DNA of 64,000 bases, taken from assembly GCF_900090045.1 (NCBI RefSeq), contig NC_041782.1, positions 124,001 to 188,000 of the forward strand. Reading direction: 5' to 3'. The notes beneath the pieces are model-generated. The model saw only the letters and a program-made list of their open reading frames with translations, had not been told where the DNA came from and did not search any database. This DNA is from Plasmodium malariae. Lineage: Eukaryota; Apicomplexa; Aconoidasida; Haemosporida; Plasmodiidae. Positions 51,829 through 64,000 of the stretch are shown here, one piece after another. How positions within the stretch are numbered: position 1 is the first letter of the stretch; every line of letters begins with the position of its first letter. The translations under genes were made by a program, and so were the position numbers.

Positions 51829-53654
51829 ATTACGTTATTTGTGCGTTTTTTTTTCCTATATATATTTTTATATATGGTTATATCTCGATTTCAGCTACTT
51901 CTCTAATATCAACAACATGATAAACGTTTGGATATTTTCAAGCTTTTTCAAAAGAACATTATGCACTTATTATTAATAAATTATGATATTTTTATCTTTT
52001 TTTAAAATACTTTATTAATTTTAAGAATAAATAATGAACTTAATAATTACTGATTAGATTTTTATTTAGAAGAGGATTTTTATATAAAATATTCTATAAA
52101 AAGCGAAATTATACAAAAGCTCATATATTACATTAAAAGCACTGGAGAATTTTATTTTTATATTTAATAGTATGTAAAAATATACATGTTTTTATTCTTT
52201 AACATTTTATATTTAAATAGAAGATACTAATATAGAATAAATAATATACATTTTTCCTTTTATAATGTAACCATACCTTAGAGAATTACATATGTACTAA
52301 AAAAGTAAATTAGCATTTGTTCTGAAACTATGTGTTAATATAAATTAATTAATTTACAATAAAAGTTTAATTTATACTTTTTAAATGGAAATGTATTAAT
52401 CATATTTTATGCACTTTCATATAACATATGTCAATCTTTATATAAGTATAATTATCTACATTGTAAATGAAAAAGAAATATTAATACATGACAAAATATA
52501 TCAGACAAACCATAAATAATATTATATTAATAATTATTCTATGAGAAAGTATATGATAGGTGATATATTATATATACGTACATTTAAAAGGAGAAAAATA
52601 ATGATTATTATGTATCTTTATAAATAATTAGTAAACTTATAAAAAATTTTCAAAGAATCATATGTAAATAATAGAAAATACTAAAATAAAAGAATGAAAA
52701 TATATAATTAAAGATTACAAGAGCTTTTAATAAAATGAAAATAATTACTAAAAATGAGCAGCATGAACTATTATAATTTATAGTATACAATTACAAGGAT
52801 AATTTCTTTTTTTAATTACCATCAATAATTATGCATAATAAAGGGTTTATTGAATTAAGATAAAAACAAAAAATATAATTATTAATATGATTAAAATGCA
52901 TATTATTAACGAATTAAAGTAATTCTTTATTTATCCTTATAATCAAAAAGATATATATTGTAGTTATATAATTACTTAACCAATGTAATTGTAGAAGAGG
53001 CATTTTCAACATACCTTTTTTGCTAAAAATAAAAGTTCTGTCTTATACGAGAACAAAATACCTATAATTTTTTTTTATTGATAATATATTTATTCATTAG
53101 TTATAAAATTGTTTCTGAGAAATAATAAACGGTAATTGCAGTTAATTTAAAATTTGTATTAATTAAATAAAAAGGATTTTAATTATACCAATTAGATGTT
53201 ATACGACGGAAAAATAAATAATATTAAAAAAAAAAAAAAAAAAAGTATTTCATAAAATGATCTATAAATATCTGAATACAATTAATTCATTAATTTAATA
53301 TATTAATGATACAAAAAGATAAATTAAATAGATAGCTTATTTATACAGTTTTTTTCTGTATAATATATATTTAAGCTATTATAACAAAACTGAATTAATT
53401 GCAATATTAATAACAATAATAAAATTATAAAATGTTTTATGTCTTCACTTAATTTATATATTTAATATCCTCAAGTTATTAAGCATTTATAAATAATTTA
53501 TTATTAAAAGACTGCGTTAATATACATTTATAGCGTGAGTTTACACAATGCTAAAAAAACTAGCACTTTGAATTATTTTTAAAATAAATATGTTTTGCTG
53601 AATATTTCTCAAAAACTGAATTTTTTATAATAAATATTAAGTCTTTTTCTATTA

Positions 53655-53686
<32 letters not shown>

Positions 53687-54181
53687 CCAATGTACCAATA
53701 AACACTCATTTCCTTATGTAGAATATAAGTGAAGGCACATCTATTTTGAATTAAAAATAGTTAATAAATTTTTTTAAAAACCTGAATAAATAATAAAATC
53801 AAACCACAATAATATATGAAATAAAATGAACAACAGTTTGTTACAAATATATATCATAATACATCCACAAAATTGTATTAATTGTACAATTATAATTCAT
53901 TTTGAAGCATAAAAATATATATTCAAAGAAATATATTTAAATACACAAATATATATATAATAACGTAATATTTATCTATGATGCAACATATAATTAAAAT
54001 ACAAGTTCCAAAACATTAAGACATTCAAATAAACAAATAAAAGTAAAACATATATTTCTATTATCATATATTAAAAAGTTCACGTGTACACGTTCATTTA
54101 TAGTACAATAGAAAATATTAAAATTATTTCGTCACATTGAGGAATACTTTACAGAAAAATATATATTTCTAATTATACCTT
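51829..54181. other. Intergenic, no gene seen
   Basis: Spacer and 3' flank of the fam-l gene, with a 19-base A run near 53226-53244. Nothing is supportable as a gene. Confidence 0.4.
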
Positions 54182-55067
54182 TTACTCCGTCATTAATTTA
54201 ATTTTATTATATTTTTCATTATTTCTTAAGATCTTATATATTCCAATTATAAGCATAACAGATAACATTATCATAATTAAACTAAATAGTGCTACATAAA
54301 TATAAAATTGTTCATACTTCTCCAAATTCTTTAAAGCACTATACAAAGTACCTAATAATGAGGATTCTTTAATCTTCGCCTCCACACTACTCCAAAAGTC
54401 GAAAGTTGGCAATACTGCTAATCCTACTCCAAACAACAAAAAAATAAAAAATTGAGTAACTCCGAAACCGTAACTTCTAAATTTTATTTTTTTTAAAGCT
54501 ATGTCACAAATTCTTCTATTTCGTTCAACTAAATTATTATAATTTTTCTTTTTTATCCATTTTTTTTCAAAATGGAAATGTTTTCCATCGAACATTCCAC
54601 TATCATAATCCACAACTTCTGTATAATATTGCGCCTTATTTAATAAATTTCTATTAATTTTTTTGTTCTTTTCGTTAGCCCATTTTTCACTATTAGATAC
54701 ATAATTTTTTTTGCACCTTTCATTATTTAGTGAATTCCCTTTTAAAAGCGCAATATTTGAATCCTTTTCTAGTTTATATTTTTCTAATAATCGATATTTT
54801 CTTATACCTAATTTTCTATCAATATTGTAGTTTCCATCGAAATATTTGTTATACTCTCCCTAAAAAATCAAAGTATTTTTAATTTAAATAATAAATAATT
54901 CATATTATAGAACAGTATTAGTAAAAATAATATAGTAAGAATATTTAAAATAAAGATTTCTTTATTTATTATTTTCTTATTACGTTATTTCTAAGACCAC
55001 ATATCCAAGTTAAACCTATGAAAGCATATATTTTAATAAATAAGAATAACTTAATTTTATGTTCCAT
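54182..55067 (-). CDS. fam-l-type putative exported protein, two exons
   Basis: Exon 1 is 54984-55067 (28 codons; MEHKIKLFLFIKIYAF, then GLTWICGLRNN); the intron is 54860-54983 (GTAATA...TTTTTTAG); exon 2 is 54182-54859. It gives about 253 residues. The open frame continues 82 codons upstream of the GTG at 54613 to the splice site, so the true N-terminus lies there. It has PEXEL-like RLLEK, then NKAQYYTEVVDY, GMFDGKHFHFEKKWIKKKNY, CDIALKKIKFRSYGFG, a first membrane span, a loop with EAKIKESSLLGTLYSALK, a second span and the tail YKILRNNEKYNKIKLMTE. It is intact and is the close paralogue of the fam-l gene at 33.69 kb. Confidence 0.87.
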
Positions 55068-55436
55068 AATAAAGTTCTATAATATTCTAATATATAAAGT
55101 AAGTAAAAATTAACAATATTAATATAATATATTTTTTATAATAAAATGCATTATTACTTTTTATAAATTAAATTTATTAGTCCTTTGTAAATACCTAATA
55201 AAATATATTAAGTGTAATTCATTTTACTACAACGACAAAAAAAGATTTTAGAATATATCTTAAATTATTTACCTAATCTTATTTTAATGTAAATGATTTA
55301 TTCATTAATAAAATAATTTTAGTTCATTGAAAAATATTCAGAAATAAAAAATAAAATAATTATGTAATATAGTGTAGTAATTAAATAATTTTATTATTAA
55401 AACTTTTTAAAATAAAAAACGATTTCTAAATATTTA

Positions 55437-55490
55437 TATATAGAGAGTTTATATAGATTATAGATAATATATAACATAGATAATTAATTC
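55437..55490 (-). promoter_or_regulatory. Conserved upstream element of fam gene
   Basis: A TATAGAGAGTTTATATAGAT / TATAGATAAT block about 370 bp upstream of the fam-l start. It is a diverged version of the element before the other fam genes. Confidence 0.33.
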
Positions 55491-58032
55491 ATCCTTATAG
55501 TAATAGAATAATTACTATTTCATAAATGTTACAAATTAATAATTTTTATTTTATATAAGTTATGTCTTTGAAATTTTTTTATTATTTCATTAAATGTATT
55601 AATTATTATAATAATAGTAATAATAGATGAAAATAACATTATATGACATATTGCTTTGTGTTATTAATATTACCGCCCTCGGTTACTAGGCGAAAATATG
55701 TATTCTTGTTTGTTTTATAACATATTTTAAAATAATAAATATAATAAATAATATATGATAAAATATATATTTTAAGGCTAATTATAGATTCATGTTTTAT
55801 TATTACAGTATAAATTTTAATTATATATATTTTTATATTATAATTATTAAATTAAAGATTTTTAATTTTACAAACATAATTTTTTTTATTTTATTTACAT
55901 ATGTATATATTTATGTGTATTTAGATAAAATTAGATTAAAGAAAAAAAAGTGACGATATACATAAATTGTTTTAAAAAATATAATAATATCAAAAATATC
56001 TTAAGCTAAATATGTATTAGTTTAATTCAATTAAGAATAAAAATACATATTTTTTGATTAGTGAATTATTTTATACTAAATTGTTAAATGATTCCTATGT
56101 AGTACAATTAAGCAATTGTGACAAGAATGTAATATATGTATTTAATCTTTCTTTCATTAGTAAAACTCTGTAATACAAAAATTAATAATATTCTACTAAC
56201 ATATCTCCTTGAATTTAAAACTTTACTAACGCAATTTTATAATATCCTTCCTTTAATCATAATCCTAGGACAAAATCCTTACGTATGTATATATATCAAA
56301 TGCGTAAAAAATATTATTTCGTAAAATATCATAACTTTATATATTTATAATGAAAAAAAAAATTAATGTTCTTACTACAATTTTCATTAACAAAATGATC
56401 AATATTTCTTTTGTATTTATATGCAAATATTCAATTCAAAATATCCAGTTTCAGCTCTATATATCCGAATAAATGAAATACTTAATATTTTTATTGTATA
56501 AGTAATATATTTGCAAATTTACGTACCTCATGCTTAAGAAATTGAATAGGAATCATGATTTAAGATTTATTTTTGAAATTACGGGAGAGCATTTTTGGAA
56601 ATATTATAATTATTCATACTAAAATACTCATATATAAATATCACCAAAAATTACATGACTTTTCCTTATATAAGTAATTTTTATATACATAATAGAGAGT
56701 AATATTTTAATTATAACATATAATAGCTTATGAAATTAGTAAAATAACTATTAAACATGTATGAACTATATATATATATATAAAATGACTATTGCAATAC
56801 ATTTATATTTTTAAAAGGAAGTGTAGTGTTTGAAAAAATTCTTAGTCATTAATATAAATTAATTATATTTGTTCATATATCTAAGTTTCCATTAATTCCC
56901 TAGTAAAAGCATAAAAAAATTCATTGAATAACAAATGTATAAATAATCATCTGTATATAATGATGTCATAAGTACAAATAAAATTTATCCTTAAAATATA
57001 TTAAATATTATATTATGAATAACTTAATTTCATTATATATATTTTACTCATTTTAACTATATACATGTAATTTCAGAAAGAAGAAAATAAGTAATTTCTG
57101 TATTATGCATTTCAATATTAGGCTAACGTTGGTTCAAATATATATTAGCTACATAGTGTCGATAACAAATATTTATATTACCCGTCTATTATAGTTATAT
57201 AAGTAATATTTATTAAAAATAATTAACATCATATATAATATAACATAAATAATAAGATATCAATCTTCATATAAACCACTCATTTAATTAAAATATATTA
57301 TAAATTATTATATTATTAATGAGCTATTAATATTACATTCTAATAAGTAAAATTATATTATTACATATGAATATATCCTAATTAAATTATCGAAAAAATA
57401 TAAACATATAATGTAAATATTTTTGTATTTAGTTTTATAATATTTATTTCTCATTATAATTTTTATTTCAAAAAAGTGCTTGTTAAAAATACATTAATAT
57501 AAAAAATAAATATGAAACAAAAAAAAAAAAAAAAAAAAATTAACAAAAATAATAGTAAAATTTTCTCTATTCTGCTCTATTTTGTAAATGAATTAATTAT
57601 TTATATACATAATTACATGACAAAATTGTTTGTGTACAGTCTGCATTAATACATATATACATTTACTAATGTGCTTATTTTTTGGTGTAGAATATTATAA
57701 AGATGGGTATCTACGAGTAATTCCACGTCAGAATAATTATACATATATTCATATATAAAGGTTGCTACTTCGATTTAGACTAAATTAACTTTTACATTTG
57801 TATTTATACGTTTGCATTTTTTACATTCTTGTTTCATATTTCCCAGTTCTTACAATAAATGTACAATATAAAAAACCCTCTAAAAAAATCATCTATAAAT
57901 GTATTCAAAAGTTTACAATTTGGAATCGATATAGAATGGGGATACACTTCAATTATTATTTTTTACAAATTAATTTAAACAACCTCCTGTACAGGAGGAT
58001 TAATGTATATTTTATTTTTTAATCATTTTAAT
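55491..58032. other. Intergenic with a perfect GC-rich palindrome
   Basis: No gene is called. The minus strand at about 56.13-56.30 kb gives coding-like pieces with three stops (KIALVKF, MLVEYY, LLMKERLNTYITFL), which might be another relic. A 21-base A run lies near 57519-57539, and a 16-bp palindrome at 57983-57998. Confidence 0.35.
57983..57998. repeat. Perfect 16-bp palindrome CCTCCTGTACAGGAGG
   Basis: The sequence equals its own reverse complement and is 10 of 16 G+C in surroundings that are about 80% A+T. It lies just outside the second relic gene copy. It could be a dimeric protein-binding site or a cruciform. No counterpart was noticed at the matching place near the first copy. Confidence 0.7.
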
Positions 58033-59663
58033 TATTAACAACATTAAGAGATCATCTCTTTCAATAAACTTTATGCATTGGTGATATTCTCCTTTTCGTT
58101 CATAATAATTTTATCATATGTTTTATACTTTCCTATTCACATAAACTTACAATTACATGCAAATAACTAAAACGGGGGAACATCAGAAGGTAGTTAGAGA
58201 CCTAACGTGTAAATAAATTTTCAGTACACAACATTTATATATATATATATATATTTATTTATTTATTTACGCGCTTCCTGTTATGACTTTTCAATATAAA
58301 CACTCTAACACGCGCAAGAAAAGCTAGTACATGAAAAAAAAAAAAATATATATATAAACATGCTATATGCGTACGTAAGCATACATTTATGAATAATGAT
58401 ATTCGATGAGAGTACGCAACATTAAACTAATTGGTAACCCATAATTTTTCATTTATTTATATACTTAAAATTACTTAATGATAATAAATAACCTATTCGA
58501 TATATTTTATTTTAAATGATTTTAATATGCATTGGTGTTTTTATAAAAGTATTCTTCTTATGGGTTCCTTCGTTCGTTTCACATATGTACGGAACAACAA
58601 CATAAAAAAAAATCTACATATATATATATAAAGCTCAGACATCAAAAGGAACTGCCATAATGATTTCATAAGACAAAATAGATAAATGAAGTTGTAAAAA
58701 ATATATTTCATTTGTTTTATTAGTTATTATTATTTTTGTGTACCGTCTGTTTATACAAGAAAACACACCTCTATCAACCGTATTATAAATATAGATAAAT
58801 AATTAAATATATTTTTCACGTTTAAAAAAAAAAGATACGTCTTTTGAAATGTAGAAATATACATGTATTAAAATATATAAATGGATACATTATATTGTAT
58901 AAGTATACATATTTATATATAGGCACGCGCCTATACGCATTTACATACATGTATGTTCATCGCCAATGCATATATACATGGCATATCAGAATAGATGACA
59001 TATATAAATTTTTCGAAAACAATATTTATCAACTTTTATATCTCTAATTCCCAACAAATTATATAATTAAATGCTTAATTTTTCTATTTTTCACCCTCTC
59101 ATTCATGCTAAGGAAACAAAAAATAATTTAGGAAAATGCTTTAAAAAGATACACAACCATTTTATTTCTGTCTCTTTTTCATAAAGTACTTGTGTGTATA
59201 TCCATTTTCCTTTTTAGAAAAACATCTTTGTAATTTCTGTTTGAACTTAAAAAAAAACGGAAAACAAAATTATCTTAAAATAGCAAACTATACATATACA
59301 TTGTGTATCAGTATTAACCATATTTCATTATATTTTACTTTTTTTTATTTTACTGGAGCCACTTTCCCATGGCCTTATCAGATAATGTTTATCTCCTTTT
59401 TTATTCCTCCTTTTCTAACATAACCTTCATTCAGGCTGATTAATTTATCTTGATAAAGATACAGTTAACCTATAAAAAGAAAGCGTATAATTCATGTACC
59501 CAGCGATAATTCCCTCAATTCTCATATTTTATATTTATTAGAATTTATGCATTTACATTTCATTAATATTTAAGCCTACAATGATAAGCAATGCACCAAG
59601 TGCAAAAAATAAAATAAGTATACCAATTAGTATTACATTCATTAATACAATAATTATAACAGT
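58033..59663 (-). pseudogene. Relic gene of unknown family, copy 2
   Basis: Paralogous to the relic at 44.50-46.20 kb. 59556-59663 is 36 open codons forming a membrane span (TVIIIVLMNVILIGI..., ending GLNINEM). 59157-59243 is 29 codons with one stop (QTEITKMFF, then KGKWIYTQVLYEKETEIKW). Near 58.05-58.14 kb two frames give GKYKTYDKIIMNEKE and HQCIKFIERDD, matching REYEKDDKIQIND and EQCMKFVETC in copy 1. Distances between the blocks match copy 1 to within about 100 bp. The sequence between the blocks is also recognisably related, so this is a segmental duplication rather than shared domains. Confidence 0.5.
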
Positions 59664-62600
59664 TCTATCTTATACTTACCATACATTGACTTTTTTACAA
59701 TTGTAAAGCTAAATTTATAATTTATCTTATTTTTAAAAATTTATACACAAGGAAATACTATTACAATTTATTAATATATTATTTTTTTATTTTAATTTTT
59801 TACATACTAACTTCAAAAAAAAAGAAAGACAAAAAGTTGGGTTAAAGTCAGATAAAAGGGAGAAATGAAAATTTCAAATAAAGAAAATTTTAGGGATATA
59901 TATACATGTACATTTTATATTATATTCTCATTCATACATGTATATACATAAAAAGCGTTCAAAAAAAATGAAAAAAAAAAAGATAAAACTGTATATATAA
60001 ATTGAAGAGACTCCATAATGAAACAATTTATATATAGTAAAATCAAACAAAAATTAAAATATATACATCGAAGTATATAATATATATTGGAAAAAAATTA
60101 AAAAGAAAAAGAAAAAAAGTAATAATTTTTTTGTGTTTACACCTTGTATCATATGCATAGTCTTCAATTTATAGTTATATTTAAAAAAAAAAAAAAAAAA
60201 AACTCATTATAACATTAGAACAATGCTATATATTGACATACAATGTCATTTTATATATAACACTTTTATTAAAAGAGTGTATTATATGTTGTTTTTTTCA
60301 TATGGTTATATATCACAGTTCAGTAACTTATATGTCTGTCTATATTAAAATGTAAAAATAAAAAGAAAGAATATTTTAAAAAATTCATAATATATGAATT
60401 GAATTCTTATATAATACTCTAATAATACATATGTAATTTGTTCACATATTTTTATTTTATTTATTTATTTGTATATTTATATATTTGTTCTCCTATACTA
60501 ATCTTTGTATATTGCAATTCTCTATAATTAACAAATAAAAAGGTTCCTTTTAAATATCGTTTACAGCTGTTTTTTAGTTAATATACTTTATACTCTTTGC
60601 TTAAATTAGCGTATTACTTTATTTCGAAATGATACATTTTTTTAAATTATAATATTATCTAAATTTGAAAAACGCCTTAGACGAATATAAAATGATTGTC
60701 TGTTACCATAGTAATCCTGTTTAAAAATCAGTGCAACTAAAAATAATAAATATATGTAACTTTGTTTTCATATGATATAAAAATATAATTTTTATATATC
60801 AATATCTGTTGACACAAAAGTAACCATAAAAATCATAATCAAAAATGATATTAGACCACTTCATTTATAATTACAATAAATAATAATATTTTAATTATAG
60901 TGTTCTTTGAAATATATATTCTATGAATTCCGCGGAAACGTACAAATAATTACAACAAATATGACTTCTTATGTGTAATGTTCCTTTTGTATAATTATCA
61001 TCCTATATTCAATTAAAATTATTATATAAAAATATAGAAATATTCAAATTGTTCTTTGATTTATCTATACTATCTTATATTTACATGCGTTTCTGTAATA
61101 ACGTTCGAAGTCTAGTATATAATTATAATTCTGTTAATATTATTTGATAGAATATTTGTATAAACCTCATAAAATATTTTAAACAGTTTTTATAAATTTA
61201 TAAATCATTTTTATTATAATATATAATCTAAAAGAATTTTAAATTCATGTATACATAAAATTATTATGAACAATATAACAATAAATATATAGGTTATTTT
61301 ATGACATAAAAAAAATGAAACAATTGTAATAAATTTCATTTCGATATTTCTTCTCAAATTTTTAAGTAAATAAGTATCGATATTCTCAGTTTTTACATTG
61401 TTTTTAATTAAACAATTACCATATAAAATAGAATCGATTCTAATTTAATTATTTATTTTTTTTTAATATAGTTGTAAACGTAAAAGTAAAAAAATACATT
61501 ATCACAATAATTTATGCCATATATATGCTTATATTATATTCATAGAAAAAGATATTCTATTCAAATAAAATAACATTTAATGTTAATAATATATATATAA
61601 ATATATATGTTTTTCATTTAAACAATAATTAGAAATATTTTCGCTCTCATACAGAATTTTCTATATATGATGTTATTATTATCTTTAATATATAAGTATG
61701 CATTTATACAAAATGATATATTTATGCATTATTTAAGAGATTAAACGATATATTTTTAAATTTATTCTATTATTGTAACTAAAATATATATTAAAGGTAT
61801 ATTATGAGTTTGATTAGAAAATATGAAAAATCAAATTTAATATGTGAATTGTATTTATTAAATTTACTCGACAACGGTTGAGAGCAGAAACATATTCTTT
61901 AAATTTTTTAACTAAAGGGTAAAAAAAAAATAGATTAAATTTTGGATAATATCTTATTTAAAAATATATAACAAATATAAAAAATATTACGCATTCACAA
62001 TTTATATATTAAAACAAAATATTCCTTAACATTTATTTTATTTAAAAATTGTCATTAATTTTTGAAGAAATTATTAATTAATATAAACATTATTATTATA
62101 TACATTTAAAATTATTTTAACAATTTACATCATATATTTATTGAATGGGTGTAAAGAGCACAAATGTGTAATTCTTTATGTACAAATAATTACATGTTTT
62201 TACAACTGTATATATTTTTTTTCATTATTCTTAATTAAAATTTTTATTTTTACCCTAATATAATGTATTTTTCTAAATTTACTATTACGAAATGAACATA
62301 AAAATAAAACTAAATTTCGACATATTAACTAATAATATCTGATTAAATTGAAATCGTTATTTTAATGATTCAGTGACATAGGATATATATAAAATTCATA
62401 ATATATTTATATAAAAATTTTCAATATAATATATATAAAAATAGTTTTTAAATATTAATTAATAATTAATTTAATCATTATAATAATGCGATATATGTTT
62501 TTAACTCTTTAATTGCAAATAATTAATTATATAAAGATAGTGAACTATTATAGATCATTCATATTTTAATATGATATTATTTTTTTTTAAAAGTAAATAA

Positions 62601-63155
62601 CAAAACATGTGTATATACACATGCATGGGAACAAAACATGTTCAGTATATTTCATTAAAAATAAAAAAATTTACGTTCATTTTTACCCAAAAAATAACAA
62701 AAAATATTTTTAGTTTAGTCAATATATAATAGTTTTACTCTGGAATATTGAAAATTAGAATGTACAATATTTTATAATTCAAACATTGATTAACACCCTA
62801 TTTAAAGACAATTATATAAATTGTCTTATTATATATGAATTATAATATAAAAACATATATTTTTCATAAGAGTCCATTGACATACTCACATATATATTCT
62901 AATTCATGATGTATATTTAATAATTCTGTAACAATTGCAGAATATACATGTTTAGAAAAAAGGAAATTTTAAATTCACAAAAAAACTATGAACATATACT
63001 TTAACTATTGTACCCTAAAATTATCACATGTATATGGGTTCAATTATAAAATATATGAAATTATGGGAAGGTTTATTAAGCATAGCAATAAGGATAATAC
63101 ATATATCAGTTCATATTGAAGATTACACAAACTAACATATTACGTATTATAGATT
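59664..63155. other. Intergenic, no gene seen
   Basis: Spacer between the second relic and the last fam-m gene. A run of about 20 A lies near 60183-60202, TTCCGCGGAA at 60928-60937, and an 18-bp palindrome at 62606-62623. The 3' flank just before the fam-m gene resembles that of other fam-m genes in having AAATTCAC-type strings. No gene is seen. Confidence 0.4.
62606..62623. repeat. Perfect 18-bp palindrome CATGTGTATATACACATG
   Basis: It is its own reverse complement, and CATGGGAACAAAACATG follows closely. It lies about 530 bp downstream of the fam-m stop. It may be a dimeric binding site or chance. Confidence 0.65.
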
Positions 63156-63913
63156 TTACCTTTTTCTGAACTTAATTTCTTGATATTTTTTTACTTTTTT
63201 GTGGTAGTAAAAAATTCCTAATATAATGGTGATACCCAGTAATAGGAGAGGTATACAATAAATTATATAAATTAGAAAAGGTTTAGTTATAAAAGTCCAG
63301 TCTTTTTTTAAACTATTATTTACAGTAACCTCAGATGTATACCACAAAAAGTCTAAATTAAGTTTCCGCAAGAAAGCACGTAAGGGTCTTGACCATTTAC
63401 TTTCTAGTGTTCCATTCAATATTTTTAACAACCCCCCAATAATTCCATAACCACAAGAAAAATCTAATATTATAGAGATTGATAAAAACAAGAATAAGAA
63501 TAAAGGTAAACAAATTCGTACTTTTTTTTTTTTAAATATTATTTTTCTGAAAAACTTATCAGTAATAGTTCTGTTGTTTTTAAGAAAATCTAAGTAATCT
63601 AATTCTTTGAATATTTTTTTTTCTATACGAGAATATGCTTTTGTTTCAAACATAAAATTTTTTTTTTCATATGTTGCTTATGACCTTCATTCACTGATGC
63701 GCTTCCATGTGACTGCTTTTTTGTTTCTGTGGTTTTTTCTGCATTATTAGATATGTACCTTTTGTCGTTTGATTCATATTTTGGTATATATTCTTGTAAA
63801 TATACAGCACATGAATCCTTATCCTGCTTATAGTTTGCTAGTATCCTATATGTGCTTTCATCTATTTTCTTTTCAATCTTGTAGTTATGAACCGTAGTCA
63901 TCTTAAATATACT
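63156..63913 (-). pseudogene. fam-m-type gene, frameshifted; exon 1 off the window
   Basis: Only exon 2 is present (63156-63913, after acceptor TTTTTTTTAG); the leader exon should lie beyond position 64000. The N-terminal part (PEXEL-like RILAN, then a charged linker to HKQHMKKK) and the C-terminal part (FETKAYSRIEKKIFKELDY, two membrane spans, tail YHKKVKKYQEIKFRKR) are in different frames. They meet at a run of ten A on the coding strand (plus-strand T run 63658-63667). Relatives align without a length gap if the run had one more base, so the simplest explanation is a one-base loss in the homopolymer. It could be a real inactivating change or a sequencing/assembly error. Apart from this shift the exon looks intact. 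Confidence 0.8.
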
Positions 63914-64000
63914 CTAAAAAAAACAAAGTAAACATTTGTTATTTAATGAATGAAATATTTTATGCTAAAAAAGCTTGTTAACAAAAATAAAACACTAAAA

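Noticed and set aside
1..64000. Telomeric repeats, tRNA, rRNA, CRISPR arrays or transposons
   Set aside because: No TT(T/C)AGGG arrays, cloverleaf-like or rRNA-like sequence, regular spacer repeats or transposase-like frames were seen.

Overview
The window looks like subtelomeric DNA of a malaria parasite, most likely Plasmodium malariae or a very close relative. It is extremely A+T-rich, with many homopolymer and (AT)n tracts. Every intact gene belongs to one of three variant families: pir, fam-l and fam-m. The last two are two-exon families of putatively exported proteins known from P. malariae. There are no core genes, tRNAs, rRNAs, CRISPR arrays, bacterial operons or telomeric repeats. 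Which of fam-l and fam-m is which was assigned from recollection of published family members; the split into two types is read directly from the sequence.

Layout (minus strand unless stated): fam-m gene (2.07-3.08 kb); short pir (6.48-7.42); fam-m-like pseudogene with one in-frame stop (11.23-12.18); diverged fam-m-like gene (14.18-15.14); full pir (18.48-19.71); a 10-kb stretch without an intact gene but with decayed coding DNA (19.7-29.8); pir on the plus strand (29.81-30.94); fam-l (33.69-34.58); fam-m (37.86-38.87); decayed coding DNA (41.3 and 44.5-46.2); fam-m (48.73-49.72); decayed coding DNA (50.7-51.8); fam-l (54.18-55.07); decayed coding DNA (58.0-59.7); frameshifted fam-m whose first exon lies beyond the right edge (63.16-63.91). 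All but one gene point left. Since fam-l/fam-m genes are reported to face the telomere, the telomere is probably to the left (inference).

Missing short exons were found by reading splice sites around each long exon. Every fam-l/fam-m gene has a first exon of 25-29 codons encoding a hydrophobic leader, a phase-0 intron of about 120-140 bp, and a long second exon. That exon starts with a PEXEL-like R-[LI]-L motif and ends with two membrane segments and a basic tail. The three pir genes have the usual arrangement: a tiny exon 1, a long exon 2 ending in a membrane span and Leu-Tyr-Lys, and a basic cytoplasmic exon 3.

The most unusual material lies between the genes. Several minus-strand stretches read as protein with scattered stops, and one such relic is present twice (44.5-46.2 and 58.0-59.7 kb) with the same order and spacing of conserved blocks. 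I could not assign it to a family. The fam genes also share a 5' flanking block with an AATATAG-rich element 340-435 bp upstream of the start codon, and at least two share long 3' flanks, which suggests that large gene-plus-flank units were duplicated.
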